From NCBI RefSeq assembly GCF_001477625.1, contig NZ_CP013692.1, positions 1,736,001 to 1,800,000 on the forward strand: a stretch of 64,000 nt of DNA, read 5' to 3'. Positions within the stretch are counted from its first letter, which is position 1. Each line of letters opens with the position of its first letter. This document shows, piece after piece, positions 46,868 through 56,702 of this stretch. Source of the stretch: Paucibacter sp. KCTC 42545. Lineage in GTDB: Bacteria > Pseudomonadota > Gammaproteobacteria > Burkholderiales > Burkholderiaceae_C. The translations under genes were made by a program, and so were the position numbers. The notes under the pieces are model-generated. The model was not told where the DNA came from. It saw nothing but the letters and a program-made list of their open reading frames with translations, and did not search any database.

Positions 46868-48283
46868 ATGTCCAAGCCAATCAGTCACGACGATCTTTGC
46901 TTTTTGCCTGCAACGGCAGCACTGGCGCTTTTTCGCGAGGGCGCTTTGTCACCGGTGGAACTGCTCAATGCCTACCAAGCCCGGGCCGAGAAACTGGAGC
47001 CGCAGCTCAATGCCTTCAGCGCCCAGCGTTTGGACGAAGCCCAAGAAGCCGCTCGCCTTTCGGAACAGCGCTACAGCAATCGCCACAGCAAGAGCGAGGC
47101 ACCCCTGCGCGCCCTCGAAGGTCTGCCGGTGGCGTTGAAGAATGAACACACGCTGTGCGGCTGGGTCACCACCAAGGGCTCGTGGTTGCTGGGCAATCAA
47201 GTCGACACGGTCAACGCGCCCATCACTCAGCGCTTGCTGGATGCCGGCGCCGTGATCCACGCGCAGACCAATGTGCCTGAGTTCTATATGGCCTGCTTCA
47301 CCCGCTCCGAGCGGCATGGTGTGAGCCGCAACCCTTGGAACCTGGCCATGACGCCCGGCGGCTCCAGCGGCGGCAGTGGCGCGGCACTGGCGGCCGGCTT
47401 GACGGCCATGGCTTCGGGTTCGGATATTGGCGGCTCAATTCGCATCCCCGCCAGTTACTGCGGCGTGGTCGGCCTCAAACCCAGCTATGGCCGGGTGCCG
47501 GTGACGCCGATTGGCTACGCCTTGCACACCATGAACCACATCGGCCCGATGGCCCGCACCGTGGCCGATTGCGCCCTGATGTTCAATGTGGTGAACGGCC
47601 CGCACGCGGACGATCCGGCCGCCATCAGGCCCAAGCTGGAAGTGCCGCTGGCCTTTGAGTCGGTCAAGGGCCTGCGTATCGCCTTGTCCTACGACCTCGA
47701 TACGTTTGAGGTGCATGCCGATGTGCTGCGCGGCCTAGAGCAGGCGGCGCAAGCGCTGCGCGATCAGGGGGCGATTGTTGAGCCGGTCAAGCTGGGCTGG
47801 GCCGATAACGGCGCCGACGCGGTGTTCCAGCGCCTGGGCTTTGAAACCGGGCGTGAGTTTGCCTGCCGCATCCTGCGCCAGAACCTGCCCACCAGCGACT
47901 ACATCCGCCAGTTCGCCATCGACGGCATGAATGTCACCGGCGAGCAGTACCTGGCCACCAACCAAGTGGTGGGCCGCATGTATGACTCGATGTCCAAGGT
48001 GATGGCCAGTTATGACGCGCTGATCTGCCCCACCATGGCCAGCATCGGCAGCCCTGCCGAAGGCGGTGTTGACGCCAACGAGATGCTGCGCACGGACGCC
48101 ATGACCTATCCCTTCAACCTCTTGAGCCGCCATCCGGTGCTCAGCGTGCCCTCGGGCCTGGCGAGCAATGGGGTGCCCATGGGCGTGCAGGTGGTGGGCC
48201 GCACCTTGGATGAGGCGACCGTGTTCCAGATCGGTGCGGCCATTGAGCTGGCCCTTTGGCAAAGCCGCCGGCCGGCGCTCTGA
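46868..48283 (+). CDS. Amidase signature enzyme (first copy)
   Basis: A 471-residue hydrolase of amide bonds. The Ser-cisSer-Lys triad lies in LPVALKNEHTLCG (Lys), TPGGSSGGSGAALAAG and GSDIGGSIRIPASYCGVVGL. No signal peptide is present, so it acts in the cytoplasm. It belongs to the broad AtzF/GatA-like group; the substrate cannot be read from sequence. It is followed 46 bases later by an APC permease and then an amine oxidase, which suggests an imported amide. Confidence 0.9.
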   Translation: MSKPISHDDLCFLPATAALALFREGALSPVELLNAYQARAEKLEPQLNAFSAQRLDEAQEAARLSEQRYSNRHSKSEAPLRALEGLPVALKNEHTLCGWVTTKGSWLLGNQVDTVNAPITQRLLDAGAVIHAQTNVPEFYMACFTRSERHGVSRNPWNLAMTPGGSSGGSGAALAAGLTAMASGSDIGGSIRIPASYCGVVGLKPSYGRVPVTPIGYALHTMNHIGPMARTVADCALMFNVVNGPHADDPAAIRPKLEVPLAFESVKGLRIALSYDLDTFEVHADVLRGLEQAAQALRDQGAIVEPVKLGWADNGADAVFQRLGFETGREFACRILRQNLPTSDYIRQFAIDGMNVTGEQYLATNQVVGRMYDSMSKVMASYDALICPTMASIGSPAEGGVDANEMLRTDAMTYPFNLLSRHPVLSVPSGLASNGVPMGVQVVGRTLDEATVFQIGAAIELALWQSRRPAL

Positions 48284-48329
48284 AATCCCTGCGCGCCTCC
48301 TTAACTCCACAAACAAGCGAGCCACCACC

Positions 48330-49694
48330 ATGAGCAGCGAAAACGACAGCAGCCAGAAAGGCCAGCTCAAGCGCGCCCTGAGCTATCGGGACTTGGTCTT
48401 TTACGGCCTGGCCTATACCGCGCCGGTCGCGCCCTTGACGATGGCGGGCTTTGTTTGGGAGGAGTCGCGCGGCCTGATCGCCCTGGCCTATCTGCTTGGG
48501 GCCTTGTGCGTCTACTTCACGGCCAGCAGCTATGCCGTCATGACCCGGGCCATGCCCAGTGCGGGCTCGGTCTACGGCTTTGCGGGCCGCACGATGGGCC
48601 CTTTTGCCGGCTATCTGGCCGGTTGGATGATTCTGCTGGACTACTTGCTGGTGCCGGCCTTCACCTATGCGCTTTGCGCGGTCAGCCTGGAGACGCTGCT
48701 ACCAGGCGTTGACCGGGGCACTTGGGTCGTCATCTCGGTGCTGGCGACTTTCGCCGTCAACTGGTTCGGCATTTCAGTGACCTCGCGCGTGAGCTTGTGG
48801 TCGGTGGTCTTGCAACTGATGCTGCTGGCCGGGGTGCTCGTGATCTGCCTGTTCGCTTTGCTGAAAGGGCAGGGGAGCGGCGCGCTGACCCTGGCGCCGT
48901 TCTACACGCCAGCGCAATGGGACGGCACGGCCGTGCTGGCCGCTACCTCGGTCTGCGTGATGAGCTATCTGGGCTTTGACGCTGTGTCCACCTTGGCCGA
49001 GGAGGTCAAGGATGGCGACACCCGCGTGGTCGGCAAGGCCATCCTGACCAATCTGGCCATCACGGTGTGCTTGTTTGTGCTGAGCGGTTGGGTGCTGGGC
49101 AATCTGCTGCTTGGCTTCGAAATGCAGGACCCCGCACGCCTGATCTACGACCTTTTGGGCGCCATGCTCGGCCCACAGGCCGCCATTGCGCTGGCCTGGT
49201 TCCTGGTCATTGTGGTGGGTGTTCCCAATGTGCTGCCGATGCAGGTGGGTGTGGCCCGCGTGCTGTTCGCGATGGGGCGTGAGCACACATTGCCGGCGGT
49301 CTTGGCCAAGGTTCATCCGCGCAATGGCAACCCCTATATGGCCATGATTGTCTCGACCGCGGTGTCCCTGGCCATCGCCTTGCTGATGCGGGATCGCATC
49401 AGTGAGCTGGCCATGTTCATCAGCGTTGGCGCGCTGACCGGCTTCATGTTTGTGCATCTGTCCGTGCTGGTGCAGTTCGGTCGCCATGCCGGGCGCCGTT
49501 GGTGGGCCCATGTGGTGGCGCCAATGGTCGGCATCGCCACCATTCTCACCATCCTGACCCATCTCGGGCAGATGGCCTTGACCGTCGGCGGCGTCTGGTT
49601 GCTGCTCGGCCTTCTCTATCGACTGTTGTCTCGAAGCGGGCTGCCCGGGGCAACGATCGCCAACCCCGCCGAGCCCGCGCAGAAGAACGTTTAG
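48330..49694 (+). CDS. APC family amino acid/polyamine permease
   Basis: A 454-residue inner-membrane carrier with about 12 helices. The first carries the APC signature LVFYGLAYTAPVAPLTMAGF, and later helices include GSVYGFAGRTMGPFAGYLAG and MSYLGFDAVSTLAEEVKDGD. The nearest functional types are PuuP-like and other amine permeases, which fits the amine-oxidase and PuuA/PuuB-like genes downstream. ATG 48330 is chosen because an in-frame extension to 48168 runs into the amidase gene. Confidence 0.88.
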   Translation: MSSENDSSQKGQLKRALSYRDLVFYGLAYTAPVAPLTMAGFVWEESRGLIALAYLLGALCVYFTASSYAVMTRAMPSAGSVYGFAGRTMGPFAGYLAGWMILLDYLLVPAFTYALCAVSLETLLPGVDRGTWVVISVLATFAVNWFGISVTSRVSLWSVVLQLMLLAGVLVICLFALLKGQGSGALTLAPFYTPAQWDGTAVLAATSVCVMSYLGFDAVSTLAEEVKDGDTRVVGKAILTNLAITVCLFVLSGWVLGNLLLGFEMQDPARLIYDLLGAMLGPQAAIALAWFLVIVVGVPNVLPMQVGVARVLFAMGREHTLPAVLAKVHPRNGNPYMAMIVSTAVSLAIALLMRDRISELAMFISVGALTGFMFVHLSVLVQFGRHAGRRWWAHVVAPMVGIATILTILTHLGQMALTVGGVWLLLGLLYRLLSRSGLPGATIANPAEPAQKNV

Positions 49695-49702
49695 GAGTCA
49701 AG

Positions 49703-51286
49703 ATGGTTCGCAATCCTTTGATGCAAGCCCTGGTGAACGTGATGGACGTGGCGCGCGTGCGCAACGAGCATGGTGTGTCCAACCGGGAAGCGCAGGCGCT
49801 TCTGATCGAGCGCCGCAAACTGCTCAAGACCGCAGCAGCCGGTTCCGCCGCCATGCTGGGCACAACCCCGCTATTGGCTACGGCCACCGCAGAGAAGCGG
49901 CCACGGCGCGGTGTGGCGCCTGTCACGCCGCCGCGCATCGTGGTGGTTGGGGCTGGCTTGGGCGGCTTGGCTGCGGCCTACGAGTTGAAGAAGGCCGGCT
50001 TGACCGCCACGGTTTATGAGGCGTCTGATCGATTGGGTGGGCGCTGCTGGTCAAACACCACCGCGTTTCCCGGCCAGGTCGCCGAGAACGGCGGTGAGCT
50101 GATTGACACCGCTCACCGTGAGTTGCGCGGCCTGGCCCGCGAACTGGGCCTGGAGCTGGACGACTTGGCGGCCTTTGATACGGCCCAGGGCGGCGAGCTC
50201 ACCTTCTGGATTGCCGGTGGCCGCTACACCTGGGACGAGCAGGTGAATGACTTTGCTGCCTGCGCCGCGCAGTTTGACGCCGACAACAAGGCCGCGCCAT
50301 TCCCGCAGACTTATCAGCAATACACGCCGCGCGGCTGGGAGCTGGACCATATGTCGGTCACCGACTACATCAGCCGTTATGTGCCGGGCGGCCTGAGCTC
50401 GCGGCAGGGGCAGCTGCTGCAGGTCTTGATGGATGCCTCAGCCGGCGTGGCGGCGTCCAAGGCAAGCGCCTTGGATCTGGTGGGCTTCTTTGCACCCAGG
50501 GGCTCGGACGAGCGCTTCCACATCCGCGGTGGCAATGACCTTTTGGTCAAGGGCATGGCGGCAAGACTGGACCCGGCGCAGATCCGCACAGGACATGCGC
50601 TCACCGCAGTGGAGCGCAACATAGACGGTACTTACAAGCTGTGCTTCACTGTTGCGGGCCAACGCCTCAGCGTACTGGCCGACCATGTGGTCTTGGCCTT
50701 GCCCTTCTCGATCTTGCAGAGTTCGGTGGACTACAGCCGTGCGGGCTTCGATGCCAGGAAGGTGGCCACCATCCAGAATTTCACGATGGGCATGCACACC
50801 AAGTTCCAGCTGCAGTTCAATCGGCGCATCTGGCGCGAGCAGGGCTATACCGGCCTGAGCGATAACGACAGTGGCGGGTACCAGATCAGCTGGGAAGTCA
50901 CCCGCGCCCAAGCCGGCACGGCGGGCATTTTGACCAGCTTCACCGGTGACAAGGCAGCCGTGGCGATGAATGACCGGCCCATCGCCCAGAAGGCCGAGGC
51001 CATGCTCGACAGCTTGAACCTGGTCTTTCCCGGCATCAAACCGCTATGGAATGGCAGGGCCTTGCTGAACTACTGGCCCGGCAATCCCTGGAGCAAGGGC
51101 GCTTATGGCGCACACCCGGTGGGCAGCTACACCGCCCACTACGGCTATGCCGGCGTGCGGCAGCAAAACTGCCACTTCGCTGGCGAACACGCCTCTGTGC
51201 TGCACTCCGGCTTCCTCAATGGCGCGGTGGAAACCGGCCAGAACTGCGCCCGGGCCATTCTGGCCGACCTGCGCGGCGCGGGCTGA
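49703..51286 (+). CDS. Flavin monoamine oxidase family protein, Tat-type signal
   Basis: A 527-residue FAD amine oxidase. The dinucleotide-binding motif is VVVGAGLGGLAAAYELKKAG, followed by YEASDRLGGRCWS and the C-terminal FAGEHASVLHSGFLNGAVET. Before it, residues 36-63 (ERRKLLKTAAAGSAAMLGTT) form a twin-arginine-like signal behind a 35-residue leader, so the folded, flavin-loaded enzyme may be exported. It converts an amine to an aldehyde plus ammonia and peroxide. AGGAG precedes ATG 49703, nine bases after the permease stop. An aldehyde dehydrogenase follows. Confidence 0.88.
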   Translation: MVRNPLMQALVNVMDVARVRNEHGVSNREAQALLIERRKLLKTAAAGSAAMLGTTPLLATATAEKRPRRGVAPVTPPRIVVVGAGLGGLAAAYELKKAGLTATVYEASDRLGGRCWSNTTAFPGQVAENGGELIDTAHRELRGLARELGLELDDLAAFDTAQGGELTFWIAGGRYTWDEQVNDFAACAAQFDADNKAAPFPQTYQQYTPRGWELDHMSVTDYISRYVPGGLSSRQGQLLQVLMDASAGVAASKASALDLVGFFAPRGSDERFHIRGGNDLLVKGMAARLDPAQIRTGHALTAVERNIDGTYKLCFTVAGQRLSVLADHVVLALPFSILQSSVDYSRAGFDARKVATIQNFTMGMHTKFQLQFNRRIWREQGYTGLSDNDSGGYQISWEVTRAQAGTAGILTSFTGDKAAVAMNDRPIAQKAEAMLDSLNLVFPGIKPLWNGRALLNYWPGNPWSKGAYGAHPVGSYTAHYGYAGVRQQNCHFAGEHASVLHSGFLNGAVETGQNCARAILADLRGAG

Positions 51287-51438
51287 CGTGCGGCTGGTTT
51301 CGGCGGCCTCTTGATGCAGGGGAGGGCGCGCGTCTCCCTTGCGCGTCAAGGCCGCCGCTGCTGCCTGCGCCTCACCCCGCCATGCATCGCATTGCCCTCA
51401 TAGCCGCCTTTGGCTGATCCCACTTTTTTGAATCTCAT

Positions 51439-52959
51439 ATGTCAATGAACTGCGACCCGTTTGATGCGCGCCAAGCCCAGGTCTATCTAGCAGGCGCTTA
51501 CCTCGCGCCCCTGTCTGAGCGCTTCAAGACCTCGATCAACCCGGCCACGCTCGAGCCGCTGGGCAACTACCCGCTCTGCGCCGAGGCGGATATTGAACGC
51601 GCCGTAGTCGTGGCGCAGCGCGCCCAACGCGAATGGAAGCGCACCGATACCCAGACCCGCGCGGGCCTGCTGCATGCGGTGGCGCAGGCGATTGAAAGCT
51701 CCCCCTTGCGGGCTGAGTTGGCGCAGCTCTTGTGCCGTGAGATGGGCAAGCCCTACCCGGATGCCGCGGGCGAAATCTCGCTCTGTGCATCGGTGTTTCG
51801 CTACTACGCCGAAATGGCGCGCGACGATGGCGGCAAGGTGGCCGGAACCAACCAGACCGGTTCCTTCCAGTACATGCGCTACGAGCCTTATGGCGTCTCG
51901 GTTCACATCCTGCCCTTCAACTACCCCTTCTTGCTGATGTGCTGGACCGTGGCCGCCTCTCTGGCGGCCGGCAACGCCTGCATCATCAAGCCGGCCGAGG
52001 CGACATCGCTGGCCACGCTGCGCTTCATGGCCTATTTCGAGGCGCTGCCGCCCGGCTTGATCAGCTGCTTGCCTGGCGATGGCCAAACCGCCCAGGGCTT
52101 GATTGCTTCGCCAGGCACTCATGCCGTGGCGTTTACGGGCAGTGTGGCGGCTGCCCGTGCCGTCGGAGCTGCTTGCGCCGAACGCATGAAGCCCTGCGTG
52201 CTGGAAGCAGGTGGCAGCGACCCGATGATCATCTCGCGCCACGCACCGATCGAGATTGCTGCGGCGGGCTGCGTCAACTCGGCCTTTCTCTTGAGCGGCC
52301 AGGTCTGCACCTCTTCGGAGCGCTTCTTTGTCGTGGACGAGGTGCATGAGGCCTTTGTGGCCGAGTTCGCCCGCCGTACCCGCCAATTGCGTGTGGGTGA
52401 TGGCATGGGCATGGCGGAGATCGGGCCGCTGGTCAGCCAGGCGGCGCGCGACAAGGTGGCGCGTTTGGTGGCGGAGGCCGTCAGCCAGGGCGCGCGGGTG
52501 GTCTGCGGCGGCCGCATTCCACCCGACTGGCCGAACGGCTGGTTTTATGAGCCCACCATCCTCACCGACGTCACCCCACAGATGGCCATCATGCGCGAAG
52601 AATGCTTCGGCCCGGTGGCGGCGATCTGCCGCGTGGCCGACTTTGACGAAGCCTTGCGCCTGGCCAATGACAGTGAATTCGGCCTGGGCGCCTCGGTCTT
52701 CACCACCAATCTGGCCGAGGCCATGGAGGCGGCCGATCGGCTGGAGTCCGGCATGGTCTGGATCAACAACCCGCTGATCGACAACGACGCCTTGCCCTTT
52801 TCCGGCGCCAAGATGTCCGGCCTGGGCTGTGAGCTCGGCCGCTTCGGCCTTGACGCGTTTCGCCGCACCAAGATGGTGGTGCTGGACCACCAACCCCGCA
52901 TCCATGACTGGTGGCTGCCTCGCCCGGACGAGGCATTTATCTCGTCCCAGCAAGGCTGA
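51439..52959 (+). CDS. Aldehyde dehydrogenase (succinate-semialdehyde type)
   Basis: A 506-residue NAD(P)-dependent enzyme. The nucleotide segment is SVHILPFNYPFLLMCWTVAA, the catalytic base lies in LEAGGSDPMII (usually ELGG; the Glu is kept) and the nucleophile in SGQVCTSSERFF. It is closest to the short succinate-semialdehyde/aminoaldehyde dehydrogenase group. The position right after the amine oxidase suggests it oxidises that enzyme's aldehyde product. Confidence 0.88.
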   Translation: MSMNCDPFDARQAQVYLAGAYLAPLSERFKTSINPATLEPLGNYPLCAEADIERAVVVAQRAQREWKRTDTQTRAGLLHAVAQAIESSPLRAELAQLLCREMGKPYPDAAGEISLCASVFRYYAEMARDDGGKVAGTNQTGSFQYMRYEPYGVSVHILPFNYPFLLMCWTVAASLAAGNACIIKPAEATSLATLRFMAYFEALPPGLISCLPGDGQTAQGLIASPGTHAVAFTGSVAAARAVGAACAERMKPCVLEAGGSDPMIISRHAPIEIAAAGCVNSAFLLSGQVCTSSERFFVVDEVHEAFVAEFARRTRQLRVGDGMGMAEIGPLVSQAARDKVARLVAEAVSQGARVVCGGRIPPDWPNGWFYEPTILTDVTPQMAIMREECFGPVAAICRVADFDEALRLANDSEFGLGASVFTTNLAEAMEAADRLESGMVWINNPLIDNDALPFSGAKMSGLGCELGRFGLDAFRRTKMVVLDHQPRIHDWWLPRPDEAFISSQQG

Positions 52960-52998
52960 GCGCAGGCCATTTCTCATTCTTTCCAAACGAAAACAGCC

Positions 52999-54429
52999 AT
53001 GTACAACGCAAACACATATTTGAGCGCCACCGAATTGCTGGCAAGGTTCAAGGCCGCAACCCTGGATCCGGTGAACTATCTGGAAACCGTTCTGGCTACC
53101 GCGCACAGCCAGCAGTCCAGCGTCAACTGCGCGGCCGGCATCTTTGCTGAGGAGGCTCGCGCCCGAGCACAGGAGTCAAGCCGCCGCTACCGTGCCGGGC
53201 AAGCCCGGGCGCTGGAGGGTGTGCCCGTCATCATCAAGGAAGAAACCGCCGTGGAGGGTTGGCCCCGGCCGATGGCGTCCTTGGTCTTCAAGGACCGGAT
53301 TGCGGCCGAGAACCACCCCATCGTGGACAAGCTGCTCGAGGCCGGCGCTATTCCCTATTTCCAGGCCACCAATCCGGAGTTCTGCGTGCTCGGTCACACC
53401 TGGAGCAAGATGTACGGGGTGACAGGTAACCCCTGGTCCTTGGCCCATTCCTGTGGCGGCTCCAGCGGTGGCTCTGGCGCGGCTTTGGCAGCCGGCGTGG
53501 CGCCGCTGGCCACAGGCAGCGATATGGCGGGGTCCATCCGCATTCCCTCGTCGCTGTGCGGTGTGTACGGCTTCAAGCCACCCTTTGGTCGCCTGGCCTG
53601 CACCCCCACGGACGAGTACTTTGTTCAGGCCGTGGAAGGCCCGATGGCACGCACTTTTGACGATCTGGTGTTGATGCAAAACGTGCTGGCCGGCCCGCAT
53701 CCCAAGTCCTATACGACCTTGCCCTACACGCCCTTGCCGACGACGTATGGCGATTTGAGCGGCATGCGCATCGCCTACAGCCCGGCCTTTGGCCACCCGG
53801 CCTTGGCTGCCGACGTTCGCCGCAATCTGATGCAGGCGCTTGATGGCTTGCGTAGCCGTGGGGCTGTGGTCGAAGAAGTCACGCTGGACTGGGACTTAGA
53901 GCGCATCAACCAGGTCTTGCTCGACGGCTTGCGCGCCATCTTTGTCGATGAGTTCATGCTGAACATCCCGCAATCCGAGACCGATAAGCTGTGCAGTTAT
54001 GTCAATTTCTTGCACGACAAGGGCAAGGACAAGAAGGTATCCATAATGCCCAGCGCCATCCTGGCCCAACAATTGCACCGCGATATGCAGGCAAAGGTCT
54101 GGGGGCAGGGCTACTCAGCCTTTGTCTGCGCCACCATGCTGAGCAGCGATCTGCCCGCCGATCAGGACCCTGTGCTGGAGCCTATGCTCAAGCTTGATGG
54201 CCATGATGTCGATGCCTACCTGGGCTGGGTGCTGACGCCGGCCTTCAACTTGCTCAATCGCTACCCGGTGCTGGCTGCGCCGACCGGGCTGTCGGACATT
54301 GGCGTCCCCACCGGGATGCAGATCGTTGCCAATGCCTATGACGACGAGACCGTGTTCCGGGTTGCTGCCAACCATGCGCTGGCCGGCACTTCGCGCCTCT
54401 TCATCGATCAGTTTCCACCCGCGGCTTGA
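52999..54429 (+). CDS. Amidase signature enzyme (second copy)
   Basis: A 476-residue amidase. Triad segments are VPVIIKEETAVEG (Lys), SCGGSSGGSGAALAAG and GSDMAGSIRIPSSLCGVYGF. It is only distantly like the first amidase of this region, so the two probably act on different amides. No signal peptide. One attractive idea is that one amidase removes gamma-glutamyl groups in place of PuuD, but the sequence does not decide this. Last plus-strand gene before the TetR regulator. Confidence 0.88.
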   Translation: MYNANTYLSATELLARFKAATLDPVNYLETVLATAHSQQSSVNCAAGIFAEEARARAQESSRRYRAGQARALEGVPVIIKEETAVEGWPRPMASLVFKDRIAAENHPIVDKLLEAGAIPYFQATNPEFCVLGHTWSKMYGVTGNPWSLAHSCGGSSGGSGAALAAGVAPLATGSDMAGSIRIPSSLCGVYGFKPPFGRLACTPTDEYFVQAVEGPMARTFDDLVLMQNVLAGPHPKSYTTLPYTPLPTTYGDLSGMRIAYSPAFGHPALAADVRRNLMQALDGLRSRGAVVEEVTLDWDLERINQVLLDGLRAIFVDEFMLNIPQSETDKLCSYVNFLHDKGKDKKVSIMPSAILAQQLHRDMQAKVWGQGYSAFVCATMLSSDLPADQDPVLEPMLKLDGHDVDAYLGWVLTPAFNLLNRYPVLAAPTGLSDIGVPTGMQIVANAYDDETVFRVAANHALAGTSRLFIDQFPPAA

Positions 54430-54456
54430 TGGGGCTAAGCCGCGCTGATGCAGGCT

Positions 54457-55173
54457 TCAGCTGATGCTTGCTGAGGGGAGGGCGGCCTTGTTCTTCACAA
54501 GCGTGGCGGCCCGTTCTCTTTCATTCATCAGCAGCATATTGGTCACTAACGCGTACTGACAAACGCGGTGGTGGTCTTCGTAGAGTGTGGCGTTGGCGGG
54601 GTCGCGCAAGATCGATTCGATCAAAAGGTAATGATCCAGAATCGTCAAGGTGCGGGCCACGGCCATGCACTGCTCAGTGCTGACGTGCGGGACCAGGCAG
54701 TGGATGGCATCCGCTAACAGGCCATTCACCTGTACATCGATATCGTCTTCCAGGGCCTTCAACTCGGGCACCGAGGACAGCAGCGAGATCAAACCACTCA
54801 CGCCGGGCACCTGCTGGTACAGGGGCTTGACCACCTCGTAGACCATGGTGAGGTAGCGGAACAAGTCCTTGCAACCGGTCAGGCTGGGGTGAATCCCGGC
54901 GATGGCGTCTTTGATCTGCTCCAGCCAACGGCTGGCCAGGGCATGAAGCACGGCCTCTTTGTTGGGGAAGTATTCGTACAAACCACCGACCGAGAGGCCC
55001 GCTGCGGCGGCGATGCGTTTGGTGGTTAGCTTGGCCAAACCGCCTTGCTCAATCTCGGTGCCAGCTGCGGCCAAGATGATTTCGATGGTCTTGATGCCGC
55101 GCTCCTGTTGAGGAATGCGGCGCTTGCCGGGCGGCTTGTGAGCAGGTCGTGTGATGGGGACGGGTTGATCCAC
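54457..55173 (-). CDS. TetR/AcrR family transcriptional regulator
   Basis: A 238-residue regulator. The N-terminal helix-turn-helix is TKRIAAAAGLSVGGLYEYFP within a standard TetR domain (about residues 25-75), after a basic tail with KPPGKRRIPQQERG. The C-terminal ligand-binding part is helical. It is divergent from the glutamine-synthetase-like gene and probably controls the amine/amide genes on one or both sides; the ligand may be an amine or a gamma-glutamyl intermediate. Confidence 0.88.
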   Translation of the reverse strand: MDQPVPITRPAHKPPGKRRIPQQERGIKTIEIILAAAGTEIEQGGLAKLTTKRIAAAAGLSVGGLYEYFPNKEAVLHALASRWLEQIKDAIAGIHPSLTGCKDLFRYLTMVYEVVKPLYQQVPGVSGLISLLSSVPELKALEDDIDVQVNGLLADAIHCLVPHVSTEQCMAVARTLTILDHYLLIESILRDPANATLYEDHHRVCQYALVTNMLLMNERERAATLVKNKAALPSASIS

Positions 55174-55224
55174 TGCGAGGGTGATTCCGAAAGAAATTCA
55201 GATGAATAACGACACCGGGGGCAA

Positions 55225-55249
55225 GCACCTAATTTTACCACGCAGGTGC
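55225..55249. promoter_or_regulatory. Candidate TetR operator
   Basis: An inverted repeat GCACCT (55225-55230) and AGGTGC (55244-55249) with a 13-base AT-rich spacer sits between the TetR gene and the divergent glutamine-synthetase-like gene. Position and symmetry fit a TetR binding site; there is no direct proof. Confidence 0.4.
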
Positions 55250-55328
55250 CCTGAGAAGATGTGCCTGACTACCCTTGCTACGGTCCTGTACGCCCCGCCA
55301 ATGAGGGGCAATTTTTTGGAGACGATTC

Positions 55329-56693
55329 ATGGCTGATGCGCCAGCGAACCCGCTGTCCCGGACGGCGTTGGAAAAAGAGCCCTATGTGCGATTTGCCGTC
55401 ACCGACATCGACGGCGTCTGCCGCGGCAAGCACCTCAGCGGCGAGAAGATGGCCAGCATGTTGGAGGGCGGCGGCACCATTGCCAGCGCGGTGTTCGGCT
55501 GGGACATCGAGGACCGTCTCTACGACCGCGTCAGCTTCACCGGCTTTCACACCGGCTTCCCTGACATTGGCTTGCGGCTAGACCCCAGCACCGCGCGCCA
55601 GCTGCCTTGGGATGATGGCCGTTGGTTGATCCTGGGCGAGCATGTGCAGGCTGATGGCCAGCCCTTGCCGATCTGCCCGCGCCAGGTGCTCAAACGGGTG
55701 CTGGCAAAGGCCGAGCGCATGGGCTTCACGGCCCAGGTCGGGGTTGAGTTCGAATGGTTTGTGCTGGCGGAAACCGAGCTGTCGGTGCGCCAGAAGGGCT
55801 ATCGCGACCTGCTCACCGCCACCCATGGCGCCACCAACTACTCGCCATTTCGCATCGATGCTCAGCAGGCGTTTGTGCGCGACTTGTTCGCCAGCCTGAA
55901 CGCCATGGATGTGCCGCTGGAGGCTTTGCATACCGAAGCCGGCCCCGGCAATTTTGAGGCCGCGATCCGCTACACCGAGGCTTTGCAAGCGGCCGACCGT
56001 GCGGTGCTATTCAAGGAGTCGGTGCGTGAGATTGGCCGCCGTCACGGGCTCTTGAACACCTTCATGGCCAAGTTCTCGGTGGACTATCCCGGCTGCGGCC
56101 AGCACCTGCACCAAAGCCTTTGGCGCGATGGCCGCAATGCCTTCCATGATGCCAAGGGCGCGGCCGGCATGAGCGACACCATGCGTCATTTCATCGCTGG
56201 TCAGCTATACGGCCTGCCACAGTTGCTGCCGATGTACGCGCCCTTCATCAATAGCTACAAGCGCTTGGTGGACAACAATCTGGCGCCGGTCAAGCCGACC
56301 TGGGCGATCGATAACCGCAATGCCTCGCTGCGGGTGATCCCCGGCGCGGCTTCATCGCTGCGGCTGGAGACGCGCAGTGCTGGTGCTGGTGCTGACGCCA
56401 ATCCCTACCTCGCCATTGCAGCGGCACTGGCCTCGGGCCTCTATGGCATTGAACATCAGCTCGCGCTTGAGCTGCCGGCAGTCAACGGCGCCAATCACGG
56501 TGCGGAAGACGTGCAGCGCCTGCCCGCCACCCTGGCCGAGGCCACGGCCGCGATGAGCCAATCCAGCCTGGCCAAAGAATTGTTCGGTCCAGAGTTCGTG
56601 AATCACTTTGTTGAAACCCGCCAGTCAGAAGTGGCGCGCTTCAATCAATGCGTGACGGATTGGGAGCTGGCGCGCTATCTCGAACTGGCGTGA
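55329..56693 (+). CDS. Glutamine synthetase family ligase (PuuA-like)
   Basis: A 454-residue ATP-dependent glutamate-amine ligase. Catalytic segments are GVEFEWFVL, HTEAGPGNFEAAI, the ammonia/substrate-site GCGQHLHQSLW, WAIDNRNASLRVIPG and RLETRSAGAGADANPYLAIA. The N-terminal beta-grasp region (YVRFAVTDIDGVCRGKHLS) is like gamma-glutamylpolyamine synthetases rather than assimilatory GlnA. It probably glutamylates an amine to protect it before oxidation. GGAG precedes the ATG. An FAD oxidase follows 9 bases later. Confidence 0.9.
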   Translation: MADAPANPLSRTALEKEPYVRFAVTDIDGVCRGKHLSGEKMASMLEGGGTIASAVFGWDIEDRLYDRVSFTGFHTGFPDIGLRLDPSTARQLPWDDGRWLILGEHVQADGQPLPICPRQVLKRVLAKAERMGFTAQVGVEFEWFVLAETELSVRQKGYRDLLTATHGATNYSPFRIDAQQAFVRDLFASLNAMDVPLEALHTEAGPGNFEAAIRYTEALQAADRAVLFKESVREIGRRHGLLNTFMAKFSVDYPGCGQHLHQSLWRDGRNAFHDAKGAAGMSDTMRHFIAGQLYGLPQLLPMYAPFINSYKRLVDNNLAPVKPTWAIDNRNASLRVIPGAASSLRLETRSAGAGADANPYLAIAAALASGLYGIEHQLALELPAVNGANHGAEDVQRLPATLAEATAAMSQSSLAKELFGPEFVNHFVETRQSEVARFNQCVTDWELARYLELA

Positions 56694-56702
56694 ATTGGCT
56701 CG

